64,000 nt of DNA from Lojkania enalia (GCA_010094045.1 ML986666.1:124001-188000); one strand, 5' to 3'; positions 44,882 through 62,155 are shown, counted from the first letter of the stretch. Translations and numbers: made by a program. The notes: generated from the letters alone by a model not told the origin.

Positions 44882-47264
44882 TTAGTATGGAAGACCATGG
44901 ATGATGGCCTGCGTATCCGATGTAAAGGGCATTTGACGAACATCCGGAGGTTCCATAGCCGGCTCGATTGGTGGCGGATGCAGGACGCTTTGGGTTGGTT
45001 CAACCAAGATCTTCGCATCTTGCGGCATAGACACGGCTATCTGAGGCGTCCATTCATTGATTTCTTGTCTTTGACTGCCCTGAGTACTAATGTAGACTTG
45101 GCTTGGCATGTACTGGAATGCCACCTGCTGAGACGGTGGATGGGTGATCTGTTGCGGAATATTACAAGAGTCCTGAATTTCATTTTGAAATAGATGTCGC
45201 TGGTACGATTCGTTGTAAATTGGAGCCCCGACAGTCCCGGCAACAGAATGGGTCTGATCTGTAAAAGGCCATTCTATAGCATTTGTCACCATGGAGGAAG
45301 GCCCGGTTGGAGCGCTCTCTAGGGCATCTTGGTGTGGTCCTTGAGACGAGCCAACAGCGAGACGGCGTAATTGGTGGTGACTCGAAGTCGGAAACGGGTT
45401 ATATGTTGAGAAAGGAAGGGTGTTGAGAGCCATTGGCGGGTTAGGGGATTCCGCAGCATTGACCACGCTGCTCGTTTTACTCGCGATATTGTCAGGTGCA
45501 ATAGCTACTGGATCTCCATATTCGCTGCTAACTACTTGCGTGTCCGCAGATATGGAGGAGAAACCTGAGTAGAAGCTTTGCTGCAAAGGGGCCGGAGGAG
45601 TTTGAGTATCGCTCGAAGTAACCAGTTCTCCATCTAAGTCCTCGTCGTCTTGGTTATCGTTAATTACCTTCTCCGGTTCCGTATCTTCCTCTTCTAATGA
45701 GGGTAGAACGTATCTCCTACGCTTTTCTAAACGCTTCACAGACGAATAGTCCTTTGGCGGTTTCTTGTATGGGACCCAGGTAATCTGTTTCCCTTTCCGT
45801 GCCTCCGGATTGACAGATGTATTGCCCTCGTAAAGCTCATATTGTGCGACATGGTCTTCCCATTGCTGGACGACGTCCCATACCATCGGCATTATCTCTT
45901 TAATAGCGCGGTCTTTCATCGCTGCGTTGTAACTTGAGCTATTAGAAGAGGCAAAATCATCAGCGCGTATTGAGCTCAGTACGAAGTCGGAAGTCTCTTT
46001 CATCTCCTTAATCCAACCCACCCGGGGCTTACCGGTCTCTTCGTCGATCTCCTGAACAGTCCTTAAGAGGCACACTAAGAGCGTTTTTATTGCTACGTGG
46101 TGTTAGCTAGGTGAACAGACAGTATACATAGGCGGGCTCCTGACATGACTTTTGCAAATGGGATGGTTCGTGGTAGGGAACGTTTTCCGGCCATCCTGGG
46201 AATATGGGGCCTGAGTTGGCCGTCTTCGGCCAATAGGGCACCCTCGTCCTTTTAGGCCACCTTAACCTAACCCACTGTGTAGCCACCTTTTTGACTGGCT
46301 TTACGGTAAGCATCATCAATGTGGTAATCCAGAAATCTTCGAGAGCCTTTTGATCACCGATGTTGAATGACCTTGTTTCGAGGGTCTCAATACTTGTAGG
46401 ACGCTCTGAAGCGACTCCCTCAGTCGAGGCAATTTTATCCTGCGACTCTATGTCTAGACAGGGCCTCTTGGTGCCCTTTACCTTAGTGTTCGCCGGGCTC
46501 TTGAGTGAGCCCGTCCTTTTATTCCTCGTTCCAGTAGGATCTCCATGTATTTGAACTGGGCTATGGGGGGAGGGGCCGTTGTTTACAGCAATTGCGGACT
46601 CCTGCCGTGAGAGTACTGCTATAAGCTTAGAAACAGCCAGCAATACAAAATTATGAACGCACCTTTAACAGAGACGTTCGGGGCCTTCTCCCGAGGCTTG
46701 GATGAAGTCAAGGCCCGGTGTTGGGGGACTTCCTCGGCATCTGACCTAGTGTACAAGTACTCTAGGCCCCGGATTGGACCCGTGCGGGAGACAATCTTAC
46801 GTCCATCGTTTAGGACGGTGACTTTCAGATTATATTCTCCAATTGGTACCGCTGAAGGCTGCCTAGGATCATCTTGATGGTGCCTGAGAGGGTTCGTTTC
46901 GGTCAATTCGAAGTCCTTTAGCGGGAGTAGGTTAGCAAACTTAAGAGTGGAGGAAAGCCAGGCATAGGCCGTGTAAGACTCGCATAAGGTTCCGGTAAGA
47001 TGGCGAGCCAACGGCCACTAAACAGGCTATCGATGCACGTCAAGTGCGGGGCTAACTTAAGCTAAAGTCTTGTCGGAAGCGAACGAGCGAGGAACTTATA
47101 GATGACAAAGAGACCAAAACACGTACCATTGGATCATCACAATCGAAAAGGCCATATGGTCCGGCATCGAAGTCCCTCTGCATCGCACCTTGCTGACAAA
47201 ATGAAGCTTCCGGGTTCTGTAGTGCCGCTGACAGTCCACGGTCCGGAAAATGGCCTCTAGTCAT
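44882..47264 (-). CDS. DUF2841 / YDR124W-like protein of unknown function
   Basis: Four exons (47264-47127, 47017-46663, 46618-46145, 46092-44882) give 725 aa. The middle carries the DUF2841-type helical domain: LEDFWITTLMMLTVKPVKKVATQ, then RWPKRTRVPYWPKT, FPGWPENVPYHEPSHLQK and, across an intron, IKTLLVCLLRTVQEI. These match the 'W...L....P..V.Y..P.HL.K..R..LL..LLR' pattern of yeast YDR124W and its filamentous relatives, including proteins near a subtelomeric cluster in Aspergillus fumigatus. The C-terminal 300 residues are polar and Gln/Ser/Pro-rich, probably disordered, with a basic KRLEKRRRYVLP followed by an acidic patch; a nuclear role is possible but not shown. Intron 3 uses an uncommon GTCAGG donor, chosen because it alone preserves frame across the domain. 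Confidence 0.7.
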
Positions 47265-49396
47265 GTTTAGATAGATTCCCAGGATGGCTCCTCAGCAACA
47301 GGTTGGTGGAGTCCCGACGCCTGTTCCGTCAAAGGATGCCGGACCCATGCGGCCTATTGCCAAAGCTGAAGCTGAGATGAGAGGACGGGTAGCACTGGGA
47401 ATTCCGTTAGTATGCGTACAAGACTTGGGGGTGTAGGCCTGACATGGTGACGGTCCAAATGGACCAGGACATGTAACGAATAGCAGCAGCAGTGAGGCAA
47501 TTTTACCGTCTGAACTATGAAAATGGCGTTCCTCCTATGACGGGCTATCACCAGAGCACGGCTGCTATCTTGGAAGATGTCGCAGATTTGGTTGAGCCTG
47601 TGGCAGCGCTTACCTCGAGATCAAAAGCCGATGTCAACTGGCAGTGACGTCGCGGGAAAGGGTGCTTAACCTTGAGCAATTGTGTAAAACGGATGAGGAG
47701 GCTGAACAACGGTGGGGAGAGGTCACGGGTAATCAGTGTGTATCGGGATTTGATGACACGACAATTGGCTGGCGGGAAAGATGACCTAGACGAAGGTAGT
47801 ACAGAATGATGGGATGAGCGGTGGAGATGCGCCGTTTGTAAGCGCGGGAGCGTCTATCGAGCTGCGGGACTGGGGAATTGGTGCGAAAAGGAGGAGATCA
47901 TAAAAGACCAAGTTATAACTAGCCAGCACCTCTTTTAAACATCTTATCGGTTCTATTGCAGTGCTGGAAGCATACTTCATTCATCAAGGCGGGAAAAATC
48001 CCAGCAACAGCTTCTCCTTATACCGGGGAACCATGTGCTAACAAACAAGGGAACGCGTTCTCGTGCATGCTCTGAGGACCGCAAAAAATGATCGTTGACT
48101 TAAGAGTGCGATGGGGTCAGGGATGGGGAGTCCAGCTCAGGGAAATCCCCGGCTCAATGTTCCAAAAGAATGCCTTGCACTAATATCGCGGGAGTGGGAG
48201 TGCTTCCGCCCGCGTCTTGATATGTTCATTGGCACCAATTGCCGCATTGATCATCGAGTCTGGGAGCACCGTACCCATGCAAGCCACAGGTGGCCTACCG
48301 CGATCCGGCGCGGATCATGTCTCTCACAATGACCAGTTTTGCTGGGAGTGTTAGAAGGACTGAAATATACAGGGACCTATATGCATTTCAGAGGAGAAAA
48401 GAATGGATAAAGTTGAAGGGCCAGCCAGTCTCTGCCCTCCTGTGACTTCGTTGCAGGTTTTGACAGGCGCCTCCACAAACCTCCTTGCGGGAGGAGGAAA
48501 GCAAAGATTAACTAAGAGAAACAGGACTGCATATTCTGCGGGATGCAACCCACCTATGGGAGGCCGAGTCTCTCTCGCGAGTTTGAATCATGTTCACCAG
48601 CCGGCATGACTTGTCTCACAGTTGCTGGCCTCATCGCAACGGTCCCTCCTCCAGATGCAGTCTCATCTACTCTCCGCGATTTCGAATCTCTTCTCCAACT
48701 CGGTTACGGACTGCTAGCCATGAGCCCGGATTTTGGTAGGACATTCAGATTCTTCACCGATGTGGGCTCCCGAATCGGGCATCTCGGCTCGCTAAATGCA
48801 TCCCAAATAGCTCGTCACTGCATGGATTGTTCATCGATGCATTGCATTGGTGCCCAGCTCACTGCCGCGGACTTATCGGCGGTGTGTTGTTGCTTGGCGG
48901 TCTGTGGTGTGGCAGCAGGGTAGCAGACAGACGGAGGAACAGAGAGATAGGTAGCAGACTCAAAGGATGAACGAATTTGCAAGCAACGATCGCAAGAGCA
49001 TGAGTATGAGCATGAGCATGAGCATGGGCATGAGCATAAACACGAGCACGAGCACGAGCACGAGCACGAGACGTGAGGCAATGGATATTCACAAAAATTG
49101 CAATACCCATCGGAAACGGGGTCCTCCAATGCTTTTCTTTGTTTGATTTAGAGCAGCGATGTACCCATATCCTACGCAAGGCCCGCCATCTAACGTGTGT
49201 ATGTGACACCAAAGACATTTAACTATGGAGCCACACCCGTTGCAAACTTCCCCTCTGCACCCTCTAGATCAATCAGGCGGCCGGCATCCGTCACCATGCG
49301 CCCAGACGCCCGTAGGCTCTTTAAACAGCGGGCGCCAACAGACTGTACTACCCTAGTGGGTTGCACATACGATAACTGCATACCCTACACCACTCA
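47265..49396. other. Intergenic, 2.1 kb, between DUF2841 gene and ABC transporter
   Basis: No supported gene. Frames at 48403-48923 (plus) and 48815-49218 (minus) run through low-complexity sequence. A hexanucleotide microsatellite lies at 48994-49070. The 3' end of the ABC transporter is at 49397. Confidence 0.45.
48994..49070 (+). repeat. GAGCAY hexanucleotide microsatellite
   Basis: About 12 tandem units of GAGCAT then GAGCAC, with single-base variants (GAGTAT, GGGCAT). In one plus frame it would read Glu-His repeats, but that frame has no ATG and ends immediately after. Confidence 0.8.
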
Positions 49397-54623
<5,227 letters not shown>

Positions 54624-54863
54624 TGATCGAATGATTGACGGAGTGCTTTTCCCTGCGTGTGAACAGAGTCAAGGCAGGCTTCATGGAGCGATAACGACGT
54701 CAAAGGCGAGAGCGGTGACGGAGATAGATTTTAGAGCGAGCCGAACCGGAGCTTCCAGCCTAGGGCCAGGCGAATGGTGCAGGATCCACCGAGCTGCAGC
54801 CGCCTATTATTAAGCGCCGAACCTCGCGCGAAAAAAAGCGGCCGTCTCGACAATTAGGTGTAC

Positions 54864-54900
<37 letters not shown>

Positions 54901-55390
54901 TGGCCACGGTTCTGTATTCTGCCTAGGCGCCCGAATGGATATGTGATAGCCTATGGACTGTACGGCGGCCGTCAGTGGTAGTCGGCTGGGCCGGGCTCTT
55001 TGTCTGACAGGCTGGCACGCTGGCCTGCAGTGTGCGCCGCAGTTCCTCCCCCGCCTCTGGGACTCGTGCCCGAATGGAGACTCGAACGCGAACCACCAAA
55101 CCCGTCATCACGTGCCAACGCCTTCCTCGCCAAGACCGTCCCGTGCATCTTGCATGTCTACATAGCTGTACTCTACTTCGGGGCCATCTACCATTATTCA
55201 CATGCGTTAACGCCGCGCAATAAATGCATCACCCGTCAAGCCAACGGAACCGGCCCGTAAAACCCCTAGCCGTGCCATGCCATGCTGTGCCATGCGATCC
55301 GATCCCCAATGCGGCCAACCCAGCCCCATGCCAGCCAGATGAATGCCGTGTCAATCAATGTACAGAGACGAAACAATAACCAAGCACCAT
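54624..55390. other. Intergenic: ABC transporter promoter and 3' flank of USP-like gene
   Basis: About 770 nt with a GCT trinucleotide run at 54865-54899. Frames at 54923-55260 on both strands have no recognisable content. Confidence 0.5.
54865..54899 (+). repeat. GCT/CTG trinucleotide repeat
   Basis: Eleven perfect tandem units of GCT and a partial twelfth, about 240 nt upstream of the ABC transporter start codon, in its promoter or leader. Confidence 0.9.
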
Positions 55391-58073
55391 CTACCCACCC
55401 TTCTTCTGATCCTGCTCCAGAACCTCAATATGTTGCACGCTCGGGTCCGCTGCACGCGCGCCCCCAGCAAAACCCGCGTTACCCATCTCAATATCCCTCG
55501 GATTCACCGTCTGCTGGTCATCCGCGACGTCCATAGGCTCCCCGCCGACAGTCTCGCTAGACGCGCTACTAGATGTGCCGGCCCACGCCGAAATGCCGCC
55601 ATTGACCTCTTGCATCTCCATCCCTACCGTCTCATCATCGACGGACGTATTCGGCGTGAGCGTCGACGAGCTAAGTTCCGAGTTAGTCTGCATTTCGCGG
55701 AACTCTTTCGCACTCATCGTCTCGAATTCGTTCCCGAAAACAGTGGTTCCCCCATAGTGTGCATAGTCGTCCATGTAAGTTGGTGGTGGCTCTGCGCGGT
55801 CCCAGTCGCCAATCTGCTCAGTGGTCCCCTTACCAGAGCCGAGTGCGGAAAAGTCACCCGGACCCTCATTCGCGCATTCCTCCCTGAACTTGTCATTGTC
55901 TTGTTTGACAAACTCCTGAAGAGATTCGGTGAGCGGGATAGGCAGGGCAGAGGTAGCCTTCTCGTTTGCGTAGACGAGGAGCGCTTTGCTGTTATCCGAG
56001 TTTGCCTTTTTGAGCACTTCCGCCAGCGTTATCCGTTGCTTAAAGATATATGCCTCCGTGCTATCTGTGGTATAATCAATAGACCACCACTCCAGGGTAT
56101 CCGAGGCATCGGGGCCGTCCTTGATGGCGGGATCGATTATGTAGAGGGTGTTAGGCGTGGTAGCAATCCCGCGAAGCTTGTAGGGATGTGAAGGTGAAAG
56201 TTGAAGAGGCACAACAGCAGCTTTGGCGTCATCGTCGCCCGACATATCCGTTGCAGAACCAGAGCCGTCGTCAATAGGCGTTTTGAAGAGGCCAGATACA
56301 TTATCAAACATTTCACAGGCCTTCTTCTTCTCCTCCTCGAGCACTATCCGAAATTAGCAATCGAAGATACCAGAAGAGGAGAGCACTGACCAGTCAGCTT
56401 GCGCTCGATATTGTCATAGACAGATTGCAATTGGTTTAGCACAATCTGATCCTTATCTGAGTCAAATGCGACCATGGTAGTTTTAAGAAGGGACAGTGTA
56501 TCTAGCTGAGTGCCTGTCTTTCTGCTCTTGTGATATTTCAGTTTTACGATCTTCGCGTCAATTTCTTCAATCATGTTCTTGTAGCCTGCCATCTCTGAAA
56601 GCATTTTGCTAACCAAAGCCTTGTTTGATCCGAGGTAGCGGTCGGCAAAGAAGATTTCGGGGATCTTGCATCCTAATTCTTTCGCACTAGGTCTCGCGTT
56701 TTCCAGTCTCAGTATCAACACGTTGCTGACCTCCACAACACTTGCACCTGGGTCGGAGCCGTACAGTGCATCGTCAAGCACATCATAGAGGTCTGGGACG
56801 GTGCTTGGATCGAGTTGCACGATACTAGCATCGAGAACGAAAGATTCCTGCCTCTGTCCACCGGCATCGAAGACTGTTCTAAGGACCCCGTTAAGGTTTA
56901 CATCGGCGGCCTGGCTTTCATAAGCCGAGCTCCACTTGACGAGAAATTTGAGCAATTCCGAGTCATCAGCGAGGTCGCATGGAATCCGGCCTTTAGTCCA
57001 TACATCCTGATGAAGTAGGCTCTCAACGCTCCCATAAGCCCTGTCCGTCATGTCCAAGAATGCCATTAGTCGCTGCATCTCATGGATTATATCCAAGTCA
57101 TATGCAGCGTCAGTATTCGTGCCATGTTCGACAGCACGTGCGGGAAATGATGCACTTCCTTTCCACCAGTCATCCCCAGCGCTGTAATTTTCCAAAGAAA
57201 TGTGTGGGGCGAGGAGAGTATTTCTCCAAAGCGGTATCGAGTGAAGAATGGATAGCAATGCGGGAAGATAATCGCCGTTCGCTAAAGGTTTGATGATGGC
57301 CGGTTGGCCCTCGTCACGCCTCCGGTTCAGAGGGCTTGCGTCTGGGACCAATTCAGCACTCGTCGTGGTAGGCACTAGCGCCCATTGGGAGGAATCGTAG
57401 TATTCTTTGGTGGCAGGACCAAAAACAGCCCCGGAATGGCCTATTACTCCAGACTCCTGCGTGCCTTCAACGCCTGGAGTTCAGTCAGCTTCCATAAAGC
57501 CAGTCGCCCTGCCGTGAGTTTGAGAATAACTAACTCATCATTGGTGCGTCGCCAGTATTCGCAGAGGCATCTGCAGAACGATGGCTTGATCTCGAAGGAG
57601 GGCGAGTAGGGGCGTTGCTGTGGGGGAAAATAGTGAAACCTAGTAACCAAAACAGTCAGTCAAGCTGCGCAGCCTCTAGGGCGCATTTACACGGACTACC
57701 ATTGCAGCCCGCAACATCGGACTGGCCGTAGCGATCAGTTTGAAAGGCGGTGCCGTCCCATCCGTCTGCGTGAGAGACATTACTATTCAATCCCTCGTCC
57801 TACGCGCAACCAGTATCAGTATCGAAGGCTTCGGAGGAGGGCAGGGTGTGCTAACTTGGTGGAGGATGTCGAGCTGATTGTCGAGGACCTTGTTCATAGC
57901 AACATTCATGTCATTGTTACATATCTACAACCTTGTGAGCCCGGGTTAAGGAGCAGCGGGGATCAACATACTCTTAGAAGTTTCTCGCAATCTTCCAAAG
58001 AGAGACCGTCGGGAACAAGACTTTGAGCCAACATCTGCAAATCGCTCGCATTTGCACTGTCTGGAATGGCCAT
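55391..58073 (-). CDS. UBA-like plus degenerate USP25/28-type protein (probable pseudo-deubiquitinase)
   Basis: Six exons (58073-57972, 57924-57856, 57799-57700, 57639-57535, 57473-56391, 56343-55391) give 803 aa. The N-terminus (SLVPDGLSLEDCEKLLRIC, then NDMNVAMNKVLDNQLDILHQ) looks like a UBA-type ubiquitin-binding helix bundle. From about 175 the protein follows the USP25/28 pattern: DYLPALLSILHSIPLWRNTLL (Cys-box region), DIIHEMQRLMAFL, SNVLILRLEN, IPEIFFADRYL, a Lys-rich helical insertion, then HPYKLRGIATT and LEWWSIDYTTDSTEAYIFK. The catalytic Cys of the NxGxTC box and the GHY His box are both missing, so hydrolase activity is unlikely; ubiquitin binding is a reasonable inference. The C-terminal 200 residues are acidic and polar. 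Fungal proteins of this kind are often labelled ubiquitin-interaction proteins. Confidence 0.72.
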
Positions 58074-58899
58074 GGTAGCGAGTGTTGGATGTAGGCTCGG
58101 CGAACGAAGGGTGTTGAGGGTGGACTACCGAGCTTGCACAGCAGAGAGGAAAGCCTTGCGGGACGAGACGGAGGACGCGGGGTAAAAGAAGGCGCGCGTA
58201 GCTGGACACAGCACAAAGTCTACCGCCTACAATGTTTGGTCAGCTCGTCGTTTGGCTCATTCGGCGAGCTTCACATGGCTCTAGGGCTGTGGGGCAATTG
58301 CGTGAAGCTTTCGAAAGAAGCTATGTCCAGCCTTATCCTTGATAGACAAACCTTACGCGATGACCTCAGCCAACAGCGTCCGTGCGGCAACTGCATTCAC
58401 CCATCATTGCATTCTTAAAGTTAACATACTATTATCACAAAATTTGATTATCGATTTTAATTACTTTAGATTCAAAGGCTATTAGCTAGAACCTGAGCAG
58501 GCGCTAAGGCTGACTGGGAAGGAAAGGAAGTTAATATGATATCTTTTGCTACCATTAAACGCCGTGCGAGTGGTGGTGAGAAGTGGCAGACATACACGAC
58601 TTAGTATGCACTGTAAATGACTAAGAGAGAACAAAATGGCTTCTGGCATCTTCTATATGGTCTAAGTTGAGACTTGCAGTCTGGACGGGGAGGTCGTTGC
58701 AACCGCAATGGCCGGCTGAGCACCGAATGTCGCCACAGCGTGATAATACTAATGCTACGGTAGTAAAACGCTAGACAGCTAGCGCTGCAAAGAAAGTAGT
58801 TAATACAAACCTGACTCATAATGTACTCGTATAAATATATCAAAATACCAGTATCAAAATTGGCCGGTCCTAGGTTCCTTATTCAATGGCAACTAAACG
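58074..58899. other. AT-rich intergenic region
   Basis: The first 350 nt are the promoter side of the USP-like gene; 58420-58900 is markedly AT-rich. Frames are short and featureless. It may include decayed repeat DNA, but no element could be identified. Confidence 0.45.
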
Positions 58900-59691
58900 T
58901 TAGCCAGCGACACCCTTCGCAGTACTGGTTGCACCCGAAGCCCCATTGGTGACATTTTGAGTTCGCTTCTGGACTCCTTCAACTTGCTTCGTAGCCTGAT
59001 CTTTAGACTCAATTGTGTGCTCGGCCACACCCGTGCTCTTGCCGCCTTCAGTAGAATCCCCATTCTCGCTGCCATGCACCTTGGGCGACTGATCGACGCC
59101 CCTATGCTTATCATCCTGCTTCCTCTTTGCTCCGTCGACCAACCAACCCATTCGTCCACCTGTCCACGTATTTAGCCTGTCTCCAATTGCCGTCCCCTCT
59201 GGAGCCGGAGCGTCGCCCTCGTTAAACCATTTTAGAAGATAGTAACCGCCCAGACCCCATAGAAAGATGAATGATGCGGCAAAGGTGGTCATGAAGACGG
59301 TTGGTAGTACTATAACGAGAGCGACGCCGACCATGAATACAGTGAAAAGGAGCGCCGCAACAAGCCCGATTAGGAGGGCAGCGATGAGCGAGAAGAGGAA
59401 GACGGTTAGCGAGAAGGTGAGAAAGAGGAGGAGGGGAAGACCCGTTAAGACAATCTGGGTCGTTATGAAGGCCTGCAGCACATTAGCTCACTCATTAAAC
59501 ACAATGATTTGGTTCGTGGTGGCGAGTTGGCAGGCGCGTACCGCGAGCTTTGGATTGTTAACTGCGAATTGCTGAAGCTTTGTAACAATCTCGGCTCTCT
59601 TTTCAGGTGGAAGTATTTTATTGAGAATCTTGGTAATTGTCCGGGACATATTGCCCAAGATGCCCTGGAGGGTATTCATGCCTCCTGACAT
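58900..59691 (-). CDS. Promethin/LDAF1-like lipid-droplet protein
   Basis: Two exons (59691-59542, 59472-58900) give 240 aa. The soluble N-terminus MSGGMNTLQGILGNMSRTIT with KILPPEKRAEIVTKLQQF is followed by about 90 very hydrophobic residues forming paired membrane hairpins (TQIVLTGLPLLLFLTFSLTV, FLFSLIAALLIGLVAALLF, VGVALVIVLPTVFMTTFAAS). A short YYLLKWFNEGDAP motif and a polar, Gly/Ser/Thr-rich tail follow. This layout fits the promethin family (human LDAF1, yeast Ldo16/Ldo45), which works with seipin at ER-lipid droplet contact sites. Family assignment is by hydrophobic pattern and motif, not by a unique signature. It is divergent from the RNA polymerase I A49 gene 400 nt away. Confidence 0.75.
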
Positions 59692-60092
59692 TATGGGAAC
59701 GGGAGTGTTTGAGCAAAGGGAAAGGGGCGGCTATCTGAGAAAGACTTGGAGAAGAAAAGGCAAGAAAGCCGCCATCCAAAGAACGGAAGATCAACTGAAC
59801 TTCAAGCCCGTATGAATGAAAACAAGATCTGCACAGGGCTCTGATCCGGAATGGCTATTCGATCGATCGTCATGGTGGAGTATCCAAGCGCGATACGTCA
59901 TGTTGTAATATTCTAATCTCGCGTGGGTCGGGAAGTTGAACCGAAATTTTGTGGTGCATACACTCTGCCCCAGTGGCGTGTGGCGTCCGCTACCTCCGCG
60001 CCAAGATTTCGATCTCCCAAAATTTTGGGAGGTGCAGCAGCGGACAAACGGACATTCGAAGCTGCACCAAGACGCCCACGACATTATTCAGA
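59692..60092. promoter_or_regulatory. Divergent promoter, promethin-like gene / RPA49
   Basis: 401 nt separating two start codons on opposite strands, so a shared bidirectional promoter. Near the RPA49 side it contains the 18-nt palindrome at 60014-60031 and a second AAATTTT (about 59945). Frames crossing it are shadows. Confidence 0.6.
60014..60031 (+). promoter_or_regulatory. Perfect 18-nt palindrome with AAAATTTT core (RRPE-like)
   Basis: CTCCCAAAATTTTGGGAG, identical to its reverse complement, 62 nt upstream of the RPA49 start codon. The core resembles the AAAATTTT-type rRNA-processing element of yeast ribosome-biogenesis promoters, which suits a Pol I subunit gene. This is inference from sequence alone. 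Confidence 0.5.
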
Positions 60093-61599
60093 ATGTCAGA
60101 AAAGAAAAGGAAGAGACGCGACGAAGGCGGCGGGCGGCCGTCGAAGAAAGCCGCAATTGCACCGCAGTCTGGCACGTTGAGGGTCGAGTTTATGGAGAAG
60201 AACGGCGCTCCTGGACCAGTTCTGGGTGCGTGGACGCTCGAAATGCGGCCCCCTATGTGCTCTTAGAAAGATCCGAGGACTGACAAACGCGTAGCTGCAA
60301 CTCCCGGCCTGCACTATCCCGCACAAATACTTTTCAAACCCTATGCATCCCGCGGTCATCACCCCGAACTCCTCCTCCAGTCTTCCGAACACCCGCGCCT
60401 CGATTATACAGCGCTAGAAGAGAAAGATGGAAGCTCAGATAGCTTCCTCAAGGACTACATCGGCGTCTTTGACCCCGCGACGGGGAAGTTGCAGGTCGTG
60501 GAAGTGCCCAAGCTTACCGTACGAAGCACGCTTCGAAGCGAGACCGAGGAAATGCGCGAGCAAATCGCAAGGATGGAAGCGGCCAAGGAAACCATGACAG
60601 CTCGAAAACACGCTCTAGCTGCTGAATTCGGTTCGAAGAAGTCGAGGAAGGCTATTGCCGATATCACCGAGAATGCCATCATGCGCAGTAAAGCTGGAGA
60701 TCCGAATGCGGGGCCGAAGAACGAAGCTGTGGCCTCTGCAGTGCTTCACGGAATGGCAGATAGTACAGCTGTTATGCCTACCAAGAAAGAACTTGCCGCT
60801 GCCGTAGACTCGTCTAAACCCCGACCGCAACCCAACTTGGCTGCGGAATACCCAGCAGACGTCTACACTATCGATACCATAGTCGGTTCTGAGCTAATGA
60901 GACTAATTGAAATCAAGGACTGGGTCGATGCAACAGCACAGGGCATGGCAGTTCAAGTCGCCAGTAAATTCGTAGCCAAGAGGATCTTGAAATTGGCCCA
61001 GACCAAGGAGTTCCAGAAGCTCAAAGTTCTCAGATATATCCAATTGTGCATAAATTTTAACGCGGCGTTGAAAACAAAGAATAGCAAGGGTCCGAGGCAG
61101 ATACCTCCGAAGGACAAGTTAGTGAGCGCCATGGGGCCGAGTACACCAGGGCCAGTTGCGGATGCTATTCGGAGGAAATTTGCTTCTGAGTATGTGCCAT
61201 TGGCCTGAGACCTAATCGCCATCCGTAGGTCAGACGTGTTAATGGACACAGGGCCAACAACATGCCGCGCTGGCACATCGACAACCTGATGACCCACATC
61301 GCCGCTGCAGCCCTCATCGTTGATAACTTCGAAGTGGATGTCAATGACATCCGTGACGACCTAAGGCTTGGAAATAGAGAGTAAGTCTTATCGTTGCGCC
61401 TCCACGTTATGAAACTAACGGCTTTCGCAGGATCAAGCAATACTTCTACGAACTTGGTTGCAAAGTTGCTCCACCAACCGAGGCCGAGAGAGCAGGCCTC
61501 AAGATATCCAAAGCGGAGGCCGTTAACCATACCATAGCGAAATTGAAGTTGCCATTGCAGTTTCCGAAAATGAAGGTTGGAAGGACAAGTAGGAAGTAG
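60093..61599 (+). CDS. rpa49: DNA-directed RNA polymerase I subunit A49
   Basis: Pol I-specific subunit, TFIIF/TFIIE-like, that with A34.5 supports initiation and elongation of rRNA synthesis in the nucleolus. Four exons (60093-60225, 60295-61193, 61229-61380, 61431-61599) give 450 aa, close to the family size. A basic start (MSEKKRKRRDEGGGRPSKK) suggests nucleolar targeting. The dimerisation domain runs to about residue 115 (HYPAQILFKPYASRG, FDPATGKLQVVEVP). A linker follows (TVRSTLRSETEEMREQIA), then the tandem winged-helix part with YPADVYTIDTIVGSELM, LKVLRYIQLCINFN and MPRWHIDNLMTHIAAAALI. It ends in QFPKMKVGRTSRK. Splice sites are canonical except the short exon 2/3 intron (35 nt), which is near the lower limit for fungi. 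Confidence 0.93.
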
Positions 61600-62155
61600 C
61601 GTGGCCAAAGATTGTCGCGCAACACGATATAAGAATGAATATCAACTTATTGCCTTCTAAATCATACCTCTTTCTCCTCTTCTACCAAATGAAGAGCATG
61701 GTAGTCGTGCTACTCTCTAGGTATTCTAAGCCCCATTCCCAGTGTCGAAATCGTGGTAGAACCGCTTTGGAGCGTTCGACAGTAAGGGGGATACTCCATC
61801 TTTGTCTCCTTTCTCAGCCGGCTTTGGTGTCTGCTTAGCTTTTAGCTGACACCGCCCTTCCAGTTCCTAGTTTTATAAAACCAAACAATCGATACCCGCA
61901 ATGATAAAGTGTCATCGCAAGCTCTGAAGCCAGCAAAAACCCACAAGATAGATACCGACCCAGACCCATAGCAGCACAATCCAGCGTCACTATCCCACCT
62001 CTACGAACCAACATATTCAGAAACAAATTCCTTTTGCCTCGAACCCAACAATCCCGTCATGTTCACTAACTCGGCCTCTCGCGTCTCCCGCCTAGTCGCT
62101 TAGCTCCCCTTCATAATATCAACGCCCACTACACGCCCATCACAGCCTATGATGC

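Noticed and set aside
46258..46275. Telomere-like CTAACC sequence
   Set aside because: Only two imperfect units (TTAACCTAACCC), inside a coding exon of the DUF2841 gene.
48994..49070. CRISPR-like or short-repeat array
   Set aside because: Units are contiguous hexamers with no spacers; it is a microsatellite in a eukaryotic genome.
55343..56191. 282-codon plus-strand frame
   Set aside because: Antisense to the last exon of the USP-like gene; Arg/Cys-rich translation without motifs.
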